Shown here one piece after another: positions 17,997-26,573 of a DNA stretch of 33,657 bases. Source of the DNA: Caloramator sp. (GTDB lineage: Bacteria > Bacillota > Clostridia > Clostridiales > Caloramatoraceae). Location of the stretch: positions 1 to 33,657 of the forward strand of contig JAOADY010000025.1 in NCBI GenBank assembly GCA_026417075.1, in the 5' to 3' direction. The first letter of the stretch is position 1. The number at the start of each line of letters is the position of its first letter. The position numbers were made by a program, and so were the translations under genes. The notes under the pieces were generated by a model, which was not told the origin of the DNA, did not search any database, and worked only from the letters and a program-made list of their open reading frames with translations.

Positions 17997-20634
17997 ATAT
18001 AGCCGAAATATTTTTGAAGTTACTAATTTCTTTCGATTCCAATTTATATTTTTCAATTGCCTTCATAATACAACCATAATCCTCATAAAAAACTGCAATC
18101 AAGTCTCCTTCAATTGCATTTTCCATAGCTTTTAAAAGAGCTTCTCCTTCATTTAATATAATTTTATAGTCTTCATATCTTTTCCCTGATTGTATAACGC
18201 CCATTTCAAGAAGTTTTGCAACTTCAAATTCCTTTCTTCCTCTTTTATCAACGTCTTCTTTAATATATATATAATCAAATCCGCAACCGCAGATATATCC
18301 GCATTTAATAATGCTTTCATCCATCCTATCTCCTGGAACTCCAATTACACCTACAAGCCTTTTAGCTTCCATATTTTTTATAGCATTTAAAACCGCCCTA
18401 AAAGCCTGAACATTATGTCCATAATCCACAACTACTTTAAAGTTATTCATATTATACACATTAAATCGTCCTGGATTTTGAATACCGTCAAGATAAAATG
18501 TTTTAAGCCCTTTTGAAATAATATCTATATCAACATTCAATGCCCCACAGGCGCTGCAGGCTGCCATTGCGTTTTCAATATTGTACTGAAGCTTTCCATT
18601 AAGGGTTGATGGCATTTCCCTAATATCAACAACAGGATGAATTTTTTCTCCATCTGCAAAATATATAAAATTGTCTTTTAAAAATACTGACAATCCTCCA
18701 CCTAATATATGCTTTTTTATTATTATATTCTCAGGATTTTTAGAAAAATAAACTATATTGCTTCTTACCCTTTGTTTTAACCTATTAACGCTTTCATCAT
18801 CAGCATTTAAAACTACATACCCATAATCTTTAACAGCTTCAGCAACAAGAGATTTTACATCTATTAAATCTTCTACAGTTTCAATACCATCGATTCCAAG
18901 ATGATCATCGGATATATTAGTTATTACCCCAACATCTGCAAGGTCATATCCAAGACCTCTTCTTATTATTCCTCCTCTGGCAGTTTCAAGCACAGCAGCT
19001 TCAACCCTTTTATCCATAAGAATTGTCAGAGCGCTATCAGGTCCTGTAGTATCGCCTTTTAAAACACATTTATTATCTATATATATTCCTCCTGTTGTAG
19101 TCATTCCAACGTGCAAACCCTTCATAGCTAAAATATGCCCAATCATTCTTACAGTAGTTGTCTTACCATTTGTTCCAGTAACAGATATTACTGGTATAGA
19201 TGTTTTTTTAGGATCAGGGAAAAGATAGTCTATTATATCCGATGCTACATTTCGGCTTTTACCATAGGTTGGACTAATATGCATTCTAAGTCCAGGTGAT
19301 GCATTAACTTCTATTACAGCACCATTGCTATCTATTAAAGGCTTTGAAATATCCTTTGTACAAATATCAATACCAGCAATATCAAGCCCAATAGTTTCTG
19401 CTGCTCTTACAGCATAATTTATATTATCAGGATGAATAATGTCGCTACAATCCTTTGCAGTCCCTCCTGTTGAGAGGTTTGCATTTTGCCTTAGATAAAC
19501 AGTTTCACCTTTTGATGGTATATAATCAAGACTCAAATTCATGGAATTCAAGTAATTTACAACACTCTCATCACAGGGTATCTTCGTCAAAGGTTTTTCA
19601 TGTCCATAACCCCTTTGAGGATTCATATTTTCTATATCTATAAGTTCCTTTATGCTGCTTATCCCATCCCCTATAACCTTTGGCGGCATTCTTAAAGCTA
19701 CTGCTGAAACTTTCCCATCTACAACAAGTACCCTGTAATCTTTGCCTTCAATATATTTTTCTACAATAACTCTGGTGTTTATTTTTGATGCTTCACAATA
19801 TGCTTTTAAAGCTTCATCATCTCTAGATACATTTACTGTAACCCCTTTGCCCTGGTTACCGTCAACAGGTTTTATTACAACAGGATAACCTATCCTGTTA
19901 CATATTTTAATTACATCCTCAGGACTGTTTGCAATATCTCCATCAGCAACAGGGATACAAGCGTTTTTTAAAAGCTCCTTTGTCATAGCCTTATCACAGG
20001 ATATATCAACAGCTATAGTAGATGTTGCATCAGTAATAGAAGCCTCAATCCTTCTTTGATATTTGCCATAACCAAGCTGCAATATGCTGTTTTTCCCTAT
20101 TCTTATTACTGGTATCCCTCGTTTTACAGCTTCATTATAAATTGAAAGAGTGCTTTGCCCAAGCCTTACACTTTCTATCGCCTTTTCTATATAATTCAAA
20201 GCTTCTTTAATATCATAATCCTTATTTTCAATGAAATTATTAAGACATTTAAGCCCATATTCAGCACATAACTTTGCAGCTTCTTCAAGTTCATATTGAA
20301 ATACTATATTATATATACTTCCTTCAAGGAGTCTTGCCTTTCCATATTTTACATTATTAAATCCGAGCATATTCTGCATTTCAATAAGTACATGCTCAAA
20401 TACATGAGGAAGATATGTGCCTTCATTAAGCCTTTGAATAAACCCTCCAGCATATCCAAGAGAACATTTATGCTTTTTAAGCCCTTGAAAGGCTTCAATA
20501 AGCCTTGAATTAAAATTTTCTATATCCTTTGTAGGAATATCAACAAGATTTTCAACATCAATCGTAAGCCTTATACAGGGTTTATGGCTGTATATGTTTC
20601 TTCCGGTATATATTCTTTCATCTATTATTTTCAT
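17995..20634 (-). CDS. cphA: Cyanophycin synthetase
   Basis: Polymerises aspartate and arginine into the reserve polymer cyanophycin; 879 residues, the usual length. Three regions are visible: an N-terminal domain (about 1-160) with GYAGGFIQRL and HVFEHVLIEMQ; an ATP-grasp domain (about 210-470) with VIKPVDGNQGKGVTVN, EKYIEGKDYRVLVV and EVNASPGLRMH; and a Mur-ligase-like domain with P-loop VTGTNGKTTTVRMI, then ETARGGIIRRGLGYD and DYGHN. ATP-grasp adds Asp and the Mur-like domain adds Arg in the characterised enzymes. AAGGAGGT supports the ATG. It overlaps the end of cphB by 17 bases, so the degradative and synthetic enzymes are cotranscribed. Cyanophycin has been implicated in spore assembly in Clostridium perfringens. 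Confidence 0.95.
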   Translation of the reverse strand: MKIIDERIYTGRNIYSHKPCIRLTIDVENLVDIPTKDIENFNSRLIEAFQGLKKHKCSLGYAGGFIQRLNEGTYLPHVFEHVLIEMQNMLGFNNVKYGKARLLEGSIYNIVFQYELEEAAKLCAEYGLKCLNNFIENKDYDIKEALNYIEKAIESVRLGQSTLSIYNEAVKRGIPVIRIGKNSILQLGYGKYQRRIEASITDATSTIAVDISCDKAMTKELLKNACIPVADGDIANSPEDVIKICNRIGYPVVIKPVDGNQGKGVTVNVSRDDEALKAYCEASKINTRVIVEKYIEGKDYRVLVVDGKVSAVALRMPPKVIGDGISSIKELIDIENMNPQRGYGHEKPLTKIPCDESVVNYLNSMNLSLDYIPSKGETVYLRQNANLSTGGTAKDCSDIIHPDNINYAVRAAETIGLDIAGIDICTKDISKPLIDSNGAVIEVNASPGLRMHISPTYGKSRNVASDIIDYLFPDPKKTSIPVISVTGTNGKTTTVRMIGHILAMKGLHVGMTTTGGIYIDNKCVLKGDTTGPDSALTILMDKRVEAAVLETARGGIIRRGLGYDLADVGVITNISDDHLGIDGIETVEDLIDVKSLVAEAVKDYGYVVLNADDESVNRLKQRVRSNIVYFSKNPENIIIKKHILGGGLSVFLKDNFIYFADGEKIHPVVDIREMPSTLNGKLQYNIENAMAACSACGALNVDIDIISKGLKTFYLDGIQNPGRFNVYNMNNFKVVVDYGHNVQAFRAVLNAIKNMEAKRLVGVIGVPGDRMDESIIKCGYICGCGFDYIYIKEDVDKRGRKEFEVAKLLEMGVIQSGKRYEDYKIILNEGEALLKAMENAIEGDLIAVFYEDYGCIMKAIEKYKLESKEISNFKNISAI

Positions 20635-21454
20635 TTTTTACCTCCTTAAAATTATTAAACAAAGGTTTTCTCTGTCTTATATCATATTTATATCCCTTTG
20701 GAAGCACATGTAACTTTACATCAGTTATTGCAAGGGTTTCATCAGGAGAAAGCTCTGAAACATTCATATGGGTTATTGTATGACCATCTACCACCGTAAC
20801 AGCACCGCTTCCGATTACCCTGAATATAGGGCTTTCTTCTATAACTAATGCAGTATTCTCATCTATTCCTATTCCAATTATTTCAGGGTTTTGGGCAACA
20901 GCATTAAGGAGTCTTCCGTATCTTCCCCTTTGAGCAAAATGCTGGTCGATTAAAACCCCTTTTATAATATCAAGACCTGGAGCCATCTTAATAGTACATT
21001 TTCTCGGAGAATCTTCATCTTTCCCTGAAACTATCATAGTCGTACAAAGGCAGGATGCCCCCGCACTAGTACCAACAATCAAGACACCCCTTTCAAAGGC
21101 ACACTTTAGGCTTTCGAAAAAAACTGTTCCTCCTATTAAGCTGGTTATTTTAAGCTGATCACCGCCTGTAAAAAAAATGCAACTACTTTTTCCTATTTTC
21201 TCTTTATATTCGTTATTAATAGCATCTTTTCTCTTTTTAATATCAACAATTTCTATTCCTCTATATCCAAGTTTTTCAAAAACTTTTCTGTATTTTTCCC
21301 CAGCTTCTCTTGGGTAGTCCGTAGCAGCTGTAACAATAGTCAGATATCCTTCTTTTTCTTTGGATTTTCTTACTACTTCCTTTAATATTTCACATTCTCC
21401 ATCTTTATCCTCGTTACCACCGATTATTATTAAATTTCCATAATATCTTTCCAT
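20618..21454 (-). CDS. cphB: Cyanophycinase
   Basis: Serine exopeptidase (family S51) that cuts cyanophycin to beta-Asp-Arg dipeptides; 278 residues. Nucleophile Ser130 is in GTSAGAS, His172 in DQHFAQRGR and Glu199 in GIDENTAL. The spacing equals that of the Synechocystis enzyme (Ser132, His174, Glu201). The N-terminal LIIIGGNEDKDG is also typical. There is no signal peptide, so it acts inside the cell. The ribosome binding site (GGTGATGG) is weaker than that of cphA. It is first in the cphB-cphA operon, with a 17-base overlap. I saw no convincing promoter in 21455-21550. Confidence 0.94.
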   Translation of the reverse strand: MERYYGNLIIIGGNEDKDGECEILKEVVRKSKEKEGYLTIVTAATDYPREAGEKYRKVFEKLGYRGIEIVDIKKRKDAINNEYKEKIGKSSCIFFTGGDQLKITSLIGGTVFFESLKCAFERGVLIVGTSAGASCLCTTMIVSGKDEDSPRKCTIKMAPGLDIIKGVLIDQHFAQRGRYGRLLNAVAQNPEIIGIGIDENTALVIEESPIFRVIGSGAVTVVDGHTITHMNVSELSPDETLAITDVKLHVLPKGYKYDIRQRKPLFNNFKEVKNENNR

Positions 21455-21551
21455 ACCATCACCAAAAGTTATTAATGTATTAAATATTTTTTACCACTAT
21501 AACTATCTTTATACAAAAATTAATTTTTATTTTTTATATTATTGTTATAAA

Positions 21552-21592
21552 AATAAAAAATCTCACAATATACCTAATAATATTTGTGAGAT
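21552..21592 (-). terminator. Strong terminator between sipL and cphB
   Basis: ATCTCACAA (21560-21568) and TTGTGAGAT (21584-21592) form a 9-bp stem; on the minus strand a long U-rich run follows. With the hairpin at 21634-21703 it gives sipL two successive terminator-like structures. Confidence 0.8.
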
Positions 21593-21633
21593 CGTAATTT
21601 AAAAAATATTGATTATACATATAATAGAAATAA

Positions 21634-21703
21634 TTAGGGCTACCCCATCAAGAATACACACAACAATATATTGTATGTAAATCTCTTAATGCGACAGCCC
21701 TAA
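21634..21703 (-). repeat. Inverted-repeat element sharing sequence with 32890-32935
   Basis: TTAGGGCT (21634-21641) and AGCCCTAA (21696-21703) are perfect 8-base arms around a 54-base interior that holds a second small palindrome (CAATATATTG). The inner part of the right arm, AAATCTCTTAATGC followed by GACAGCCCT, recurs with one indel in the pepF terminator 11 kb away. Here it lies in the opposite orientation to transcription of the adjacent gene. It may serve as a terminator for sipL or be a small dispersed palindromic repeat. Confidence 0.7.
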
Positions 21704-21712
21704 AATTATTAT

Positions 21713-23278
21713 TTATTTCATAAAGGTCTTTTTAGGTACTAAAAGTTTCATGCCAGGTATTATAACATCTGGGTTATCTAAATCGTTTATTTTTACAATA
21801 TCCTCAATTGTCGTTCCATATTTCTTTGCAATCTTCCAAAGAGTATCGTTGTTTTGAACAACATATATTACAATACTTGGCATATTTTTGATATTTTCAG
21901 GTATTTCACACTCAACAACAGACTTTACAAAATCTAATGAAATTCTATGAAAAACCTTCACATTGCTCTCAACAATAATCTTTACATCTACTTCTCTTGG
22001 TGATACTTTTTCAAAGGCTATATGTTGAATATCAACATTAACCTCAGGCATCATATCTATTTTAATTCCCATCATGTCTATAACAGATTTAAAGGGTATT
22101 TCCTCTTCATAGCTTGCCATGCCGCCTTCTTCACTCGCCATCATATACATTATACAACAGCTTACAACCCCTTCAGCAACTACTTTATCTTCAAATACCT
22201 TAACATCAGTTATAACAGGATTTGCAGTAACATGTTTAACCTGAGCTATTGTTTCGCTCTCCTGAGGAAGAACTATTCTTTCCTTTATAGTCTGACTGTC
22301 ACTTCCCTCTCCAAAAAAGCTGTTTGCTTTTATACTATTCTTTTCGAGCTCATATCTTTCTTCAGGAGAGTAAGCATCATCTATAATCTGAATATCCCTC
22401 TTTAAGTAACCCTTCATCGATATCCCAAGAATAACTTCACATTCAATTATTCTTCTCTCTCCATTTTCATTTTCCAATATCCTCGCATTTACATCCTCAA
22501 CTTTAAAAGACACATCGCATCTCATGTCAGATTTAACCTCAGGAAGTGCAATCTCATGGGTAAAGGCTGAATCCTGCTCGCTTATATATACTTCATTCCC
22601 ATTATTAGAGTCATACATTACTCTAATATGTGCACAAGCATTTATAGTAGCCTTCCCATCCTGAACAAATATATCTTTTTTACCTATATTGACATCCGTT
22701 TTAAGTATTGAATCTGCCTGAGGTTTATCTTCCCCTATTTCCATGTTTCCTTTAATTACTATCTGTGCACTATCCGATGCTAAACATTCATCTACCTGTA
22801 CTGCATTTTTAAGAAGCTGAATATCCTGCCCCTTTATATCCATAATAGCCTCTGCAGTCTTCCTATTGTAAACTACCCCTTTAAGATTAATAACCGCATT
22901 AACCTTTATCTTTTTATTTGTTAAAAGTTCATATTCTATATGTTCAATATATGCCAAAATTTTACTGTACATATTAGGCATTGCGCCTATTACCTGTATA
23001 TTATGGGTAAAGTTTGTTGATGCCCCAACTTTATATATGCCTCTGTTTTCTTCTGTGGATGCATAGAGAATATCAAAATTCATCCTTCCTTCAAGTATTA
23101 TCTTGTCCTCAACAACCTCGCTGCTTACAAGTAAAACTTTTCCATCCATGTTAAGCACTCTTGATATTTCAGGGTTTCTGTCATTTATTAGTATGTCTCC
23201 GCTAACCATCGTTTGACTTGCGCCTTCCCCTATAAGCTCCTCGTAATTTATTATATCCCTTATAAGTTCTACGGACAT
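21713..23278 (-). CDS. sipL: SpoIVA-interacting coat anchor, SipL-like (DUF3794/LysM)
   Basis: Spore morphogenetic protein of 521 residues. Three DUF3794 (SPOCS) type repeats can be traced over about 30-430, followed by a C-terminal LysM domain (about 470-515: YVVQNNDTLWKIAKKYGTT, then KINDLDNPDVIIPGMKLLVP). This architecture and the neighbourhood (veg and yabG upstream, spoIIR nearby) match Clostridioides difficile SipL, whose LysM domain binds the SpoIVA ATPase to anchor the coat. The ATG at 23278 sits behind GGGAGGG; the longer form from 23296 is unlikely. A possible sigma-E promoter at 23310-23338 suits mother-cell expression. Other DUF3794/LysM coat proteins exist in Clostridia, so orthology is likely but not proven. 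Confidence 0.87.
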   Translation of the reverse strand: MSVELIRDIINYEELIGEGASQTMVSGDILINDRNPEISRVLNMDGKVLLVSSEVVEDKIILEGRMNFDILYASTEENRGIYKVGASTNFTHNIQVIGAMPNMYSKILAYIEHIEYELLTNKKIKVNAVINLKGVVYNRKTAEAIMDIKGQDIQLLKNAVQVDECLASDSAQIVIKGNMEIGEDKPQADSILKTDVNIGKKDIFVQDGKATINACAHIRVMYDSNNGNEVYISEQDSAFTHEIALPEVKSDMRCDVSFKVEDVNARILENENGERRIIECEVILGISMKGYLKRDIQIIDDAYSPEERYELEKNSIKANSFFGEGSDSQTIKERIVLPQESETIAQVKHVTANPVITDVKVFEDKVVAEGVVSCCIMYMMASEEGGMASYEEEIPFKSVIDMMGIKIDMMPEVNVDIQHIAFEKVSPREVDVKIIVESNVKVFHRISLDFVKSVVECEIPENIKNMPSIVIYVVQNNDTLWKIAKKYGTTIEDIVKINDLDNPDVIIPGMKLLVPKKTFMK

Positions 23279-23309
23279 TATATCCCTCCCACCCAAAATT
23301 TACTATTAT

Positions 23310-23338
23310 AGTATATAATTTTATTTTTGAAAATATGC
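23310..23338 (-). promoter_or_regulatory. Possible sigma-E promoter of sipL
   Basis: On the minus strand GCATATT (23338-23332, fits kmATATT), 14 bases, TATATACT (23317-23310; resembles CATACANT with two differences). It lies 32 bases before the sipL ATG. Confidence 0.4.
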
Positions 23339-23369
23339 CTTTCATATACTACTTATTACAAAATTTGAA

Positions 23370-23397
23370 AAAAAATAAACCGAACTAATCGGTTTAT
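23370..23397 (-). terminator. Terminator after veg
   Basis: ATAAACCGA (23375-23383) and TCGGTTTAT (23389-23397) form a perfect 9-bp stem; a U-rich run follows on the minus strand. It overlaps the veg stop codon. Confidence 0.88.
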
Positions 23398-23654
23398 CCA
23401 ATAGCAACATTATTATTCTTAAATACTAATTGAACTGTCTGCGTCAATATATCTGAATAGCTGTATGATACCATTCTTGAAGAATTATCTGTTCCATCAA
23501 CTCGTATAACAAAGATGTTAGGGTATGTTTTTTCAAGGATTCCTTCTCTTACTATTACTTTTCGCCTTCCACTGTTAGCCTTTAAAAGAACTTTTTCACC
23601 AACGTGCTCATCTATATCCTTTTTAATAGCACTTAAAACTTCTTTACCTTTCAT
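23394..23654 (-). CDS. veg: Veg protein
   Basis: Small protein of 86 residues belonging to the Veg (DUF1021) family. The pattern VLSAIKKDIDEHVGEKVLLKANSGRRK, then REGILEKTYPNIFVIRVD and SYSYSDILTQTVQL is diagnostic. In Bacillus subtilis it is very highly expressed and has been linked to biofilm matrix regulation; the biochemical role is unclear. It is preceded by a strong sigma-A promoter (23678-23706) and a GAGGGTG site and ends in its own terminator, so it is an independent unit. In Bacillus it is next to yabG; here the SpoIID-amidase gene lies between them. Confidence 0.94.
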   Translation of the reverse strand: MKGKEVLSAIKKDIDEHVGEKVLLKANSGRRKVIVREGILEKTYPNIFVIRVDGTDNSSRMVSYSYSDILTQTVQLVFKNNNVAIG

Positions 23655-23677
23655 AAAAACACCCTCTTTCCATGTTT

Positions 23678-23706
23678 ATTTTACACCATAAAATATATTT
23701 CGTCAA
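23678..23706 (-). promoter_or_regulatory. Sigma-A promoter of veg
   Basis: On the minus strand TTGACG (23706-23701), 17 bases, TAAAAT (23683-23678), one mismatch in each box. The Bacillus veg promoter is among the strongest known, and this one is comparably placed. Confidence 0.75.
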
Positions 23707-23890
23707 TAAAAAAACATAATATTTTATCAACAATTTTTAATGGTGTCAATATTAAAATTATGTTTATTTATTGTTAACAAATTATAAATAAGCTAAGTAA
23801 ATAAAAAAATCATGATTTATCTATTATTTTTATATATAATTAAGCCTTGACATATATAATATAAATTTTTATCATGCTTTGAACACAATA

Positions 23891-23926
23891 AAAAAGCTGA
23901 ACCCAAGCGGCTTTTCAGGGTTCAAC
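23891..23926 (-). terminator. Terminator after the SpoIID-amidase gene
   Basis: On the minus strand GTTGAACCC and GGGTTCAGC pair (one G-U) around a 13-base loop, then UUUUUU. It overlaps the last codons of the gene. Confidence 0.85.
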
Positions 23927-25249
23927 GTTATAAAAAAGACAAATACTTTTATATATAGAATCTGCAATTGTTAAATAATTTTTATATTTATATTTTAATT
24001 TATCCTTATCTCCTGACATATACATACACTCTATTAAAACTCCGCTAACCTTTGATTCCCTTAAAATATAATAGTCTGCAAACCTTACCCCTCTTTTTAC
24101 AGTATCTAAATCTTTACTTATGCTACTGCAGATTATTTCTCCAAGTTTCTTTGCCTCATTATCGTTTAAATAGCAATACACTTCGACCCCATTTACAGTT
24201 GGCATCACAAAACTATTCTGATGAATACTTATATAAAAATCAGGTCTCTCTATATTTATAATTTTAACCCTCTCTATTAAAGAAAGTTCCTTATCACAAT
24301 CCCTAGTAAGGATTACATCAGCCTTTATTTTTTTCAGCTTCTCTTTTAAATTTTCAGCGATTATAAGGTTTATATCCTTCTCAAATATCCCATTTATCTC
24401 ATTACCATTATCCTCTCCTCCGTGACCCGGATCTATTACTATTTTCCTGCCTGATAAAGAACCTGATATTTCATCTTGATTAAGCTTCGAAAATTCAATT
24501 CCTGTATAGTAATAATTTACAATATCCTCAAATTTCTTTCCTTGTTTTGCCATATTATTTGCCCCTTCAAGACATATTCCAAGTCCTGAACCTTTTCCGA
24601 TAGTTTTTATTGAAATACTTTTTTCAAGAAAATATGCTCTGCTGCTATTAAGTTCTAAAAGCTTTGTAAATTCTTCACCGCTCATAATTTTGCCTAAAAC
24701 ATTTAAACTTATTATTCTTCCTGTTTCATCTCTTAAAACATCCCTTATTATATTCCCCGTTTCCTCTTTATAGCTATATTTTCTACTTAGCTTTTTTTGT
24801 ATCTCTTCTATATTTACAATCTTTTCATTATATTTTTTGCTACAATATTGGCAAAACACCTTTCTTAAATAATTTATCTTTTTCCCTAAAACATCTTCAG
24901 AATTTGAAATTCCTCCTCCACAACATTCAGTATAGTAAAAATCAACAGGAATATCTTTATATAAAGCTATTATACCTGAGGTTTCATCTATTGCTCTTTT
25001 TAAAAGAGAATTATTTTTTTGAAAATTCAAATCATCAATTAAAAGCATTTCTTCATTTTTTGAATAATATTTTGTATTTTTTATATATCTTGATAATTCA
25101 CTTCTTTTTAAAACTGCAACTGCTTTTGCAGCCTCAATTTCACTAAATACTATATCAAGTTTTAATAACTCATAATATAGTACTTCTTCTATTTCTGCCT
25201 TAAATAAGTTATTATTTTTATCATAAACATCTATTAAAATATTCCCCAT
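23915..25249 (-). CDS. SpoIID-domain / N-acetylmuramoyl-L-alanine amidase fusion without signal peptide
   Basis: 444 residues with two peptidoglycan-cleaving modules. Residues 1-252 follow the SpoIID (lytic transglycosylase) pattern: Glu27 in LYYELL fits the catalytic Glu, GGISNSEDVLG (112-122) the SSGG..NSEDV motif, and GKGSGLGICLEG...MAKQG (218-236) the GRGxGHGxGMSQ motif, here with Leu for His. Cysteines 109, 110, 133 and 136 could bind metal. Residues 268-444 are an Amidase_3 domain with zinc ligands His276 (DPGHGG), Glu290, His343 (SIHQNS) and catalytic Glu407 (IECMYMS). The ATG at 25249 has AGGGG, and yabG ends only 10 bases upstream, so no export signal is hidden further 5'. Likely cotranscribed with yabG, which suggests mother-cell expression and a part in cortex or mother-cell wall processing (inference). 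Confidence 0.85.
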   Translation of the reverse strand: MGNILIDVYDKNNNLFKAEIEEVLYYELLKLDIVFSEIEAAKAVAVLKRSELSRYIKNTKYYSKNEEMLLIDDLNFQKNNSLLKRAIDETSGIIALYKDIPVDFYYTECCGGGISNSEDVLGKKINYLRKVFCQYCSKKYNEKIVNIEEIQKKLSRKYSYKEETGNIIRDVLRDETGRIISLNVLGKIMSGEEFTKLLELNSSRAYFLEKSISIKTIGKGSGLGICLEGANNMAKQGKKFEDIVNYYYTGIEFSKLNQDEISGSLSGRKIVIDPGHGGEDNGNEINGIFEKDINLIIAENLKEKLKKIKADVILTRDCDKELSLIERVKIINIERPDFYISIHQNSFVMPTVNGVEVYCYLNDNEAKKLGEIICSSISKDLDTVKRGVRFADYYILRESKVSGVLIECMYMSGDKDKLKYKYKNYLTIADSIYKSICLFYNVEP

Positions 25250-25259
25250 AAAAACACCC

Positions 25260-26132
25260 CTACTCATATGGAGATTTAGGAGAACTCTCTCTATATTTTC
25301 CTCTTGTCTGAAGTCCTCCTATGCCCTTCTCCCCTGTTATTGTATTTTCTAAAACCTCTATAGGTGAAATGAATTTTGATATGCTCGAATATGCTATCTT
25401 TTCACATATAAAAACCGGATCGAGGGCATGAATTAAAACTCTATGGGGCGAACTTGCAAAGTTAGCACCTGCATCCATAATAGCCTCATAACATGATTGA
25501 CAAGCACCTGCAAATATAACAAGATCATCATAGGATGGTTCGTATTCTCTAGCATTTTTTACAGCCTCAGCAAAATATCTCGAATTTCTATAACTATCAA
25601 GATTTTTATAATCCTTAGTCCCTTTAATCATAGCATCATGACCAGTCAAAACTAAAATATCCGGCCTGTATTCTTTAAGCAGAGGAAGTATAGCCATAGG
25701 CTGTGATGATTCTGAAACTAATTTTCCAAAGGCTTTAATTCCGAGCTGCCTGTATCCCCGAAGGCATATGTCGAGATATTCCTCATCTCCATCGATATGA
25801 AGAACCTTTCCTGCCTTTCCTGAAACATTTTCTGCTGTTCTTTGTGAGAGTATGCCCTTTCCTGTATATATGTTTGATTTTCTCTGAAGAAGAACTTTCT
25901 TTATCGAAGCACTTACCTTTTTCTTATAATTTTCATTGTTATCGTTTATCCTATCAAAGCTTGGTTTTTCAAGATCTCCCTCGAAAGCATCCGCTAAAAT
26001 TCTAAGTTCTGTCCCTTTTAGCAAGTAAACTTTTTGTCCATCCTGTCTTCTTATTATTTGAACAATTTTAAAATAAACATCCCCTCCATAGGATTTCCGT
26101 ACAACTATATCCCCTACATTAAATTCATCCAC
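25260..26132 (-). CDS. yabG: Sporulation-specific coat protease YabG
   Basis: Cysteine-type protease (peptidase family U57) that trims coat proteins, and in C. difficile also processes germination proteins; 290 residues. The probable catalytic residues are His165 in LTGHDAM and Cys211 in GACQSC. The N-terminal 55 residues form a small barrel-like domain (FNVGDIVVRKSYGGDVYFKI), and HIDGDEEYL at 112-120 is conserved. The start codon is GTG with a GGGGGTGATT site. A sigma-K-like promoter (26160-26188) precedes it. First of a probable two-gene operon with the SpoIID-amidase fusion. Confidence 0.95.
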   Translation of the reverse strand: MDEFNVGDIVVRKSYGGDVYFKIVQIIRRQDGQKVYLLKGTELRILADAFEGDLEKPSFDRINDNNENYKKKVSASIKKVLLQRKSNIYTGKGILSQRTAENVSGKAGKVLHIDGDEEYLDICLRGYRQLGIKAFGKLVSESSQPMAILPLLKEYRPDILVLTGHDAMIKGTKDYKNLDSYRNSRYFAEAVKNAREYEPSYDDLVIFAGACQSCYEAIMDAGANFASSPHRVLIHALDPVFICEKIAYSSISKFISPIEVLENTITGEKGIGGLQTRGKYRESSPKSPYE

Positions 26133-26159
26133 AGAATCACCCCCATAGGTAGTATATTA

Positions 26160-26188
26160 CATAATATGGGAATAATTCTTTTTTTGTT
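26160..26188 (-). promoter_or_regulatory. Sigma-K-like promoter of yabG
   Basis: On the minus strand AACA (26188-26185), 16 bases, CATATTATG (26168-26160). This fits the sigma-K pattern mACm-N16-CATANNNTA with one mismatch in the last base. Bacillus yabG is known to be sigma-K controlled. The same -10 sequence occurs at 33029-33037. Confidence 0.5.
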
Positions 26189-26573
26189 AATGTTTTTAAT
26201 CTCAAATAAGATTTTCTACTTTACGTTTCTCTTAGAAGGTAGATATTACAGATTAATAGTCATTGCAACCTGCTAACTCCATATGGTTCTTGATTAGAAT
26301 AATTCCTGACTTACTTTATTTATTCTTTAAATATGTATATTATATTTATATTTTGTTGAATTTTTATGTATAATCCAATTAATGTTTCCATAACTATAAT
26401 TTTCTCCTTTAGTCGAATTACTATATCAGTATATCAAAAATAACATAATATCTTCAGCTAACTTTGGAAAGAACCGATTTTCGCTTGACAAATACAAAGT
26501 TTTATGCGTTTAAAAGAACGTACAGGTGTGTTATAATTATTTTAATTTAAGATATAAAGAAAGGTTGAAAAAA
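26189..26573. other. Long non-coding gap between yabG and the CAP gene
   Basis: About 385 bases, very A/T-rich, between divergent genes. A TTGACA occurs at 26485-26490 and a TATAAT at 26532-26537, but 41 bases separate them, so they are not one promoter. No hairpin with a U-tract, riboswitch or open reading frame was recognised. The boundary between conserved core and accessory region probably lies here. Confidence 0.5.

Noticed and set aside
26485-26537. Perfect TTGACA and TATAAT upstream of the CAP gene
   Set aside because: They are 41 bases apart, far from the 17-base optimum, so they do not form one promoter.
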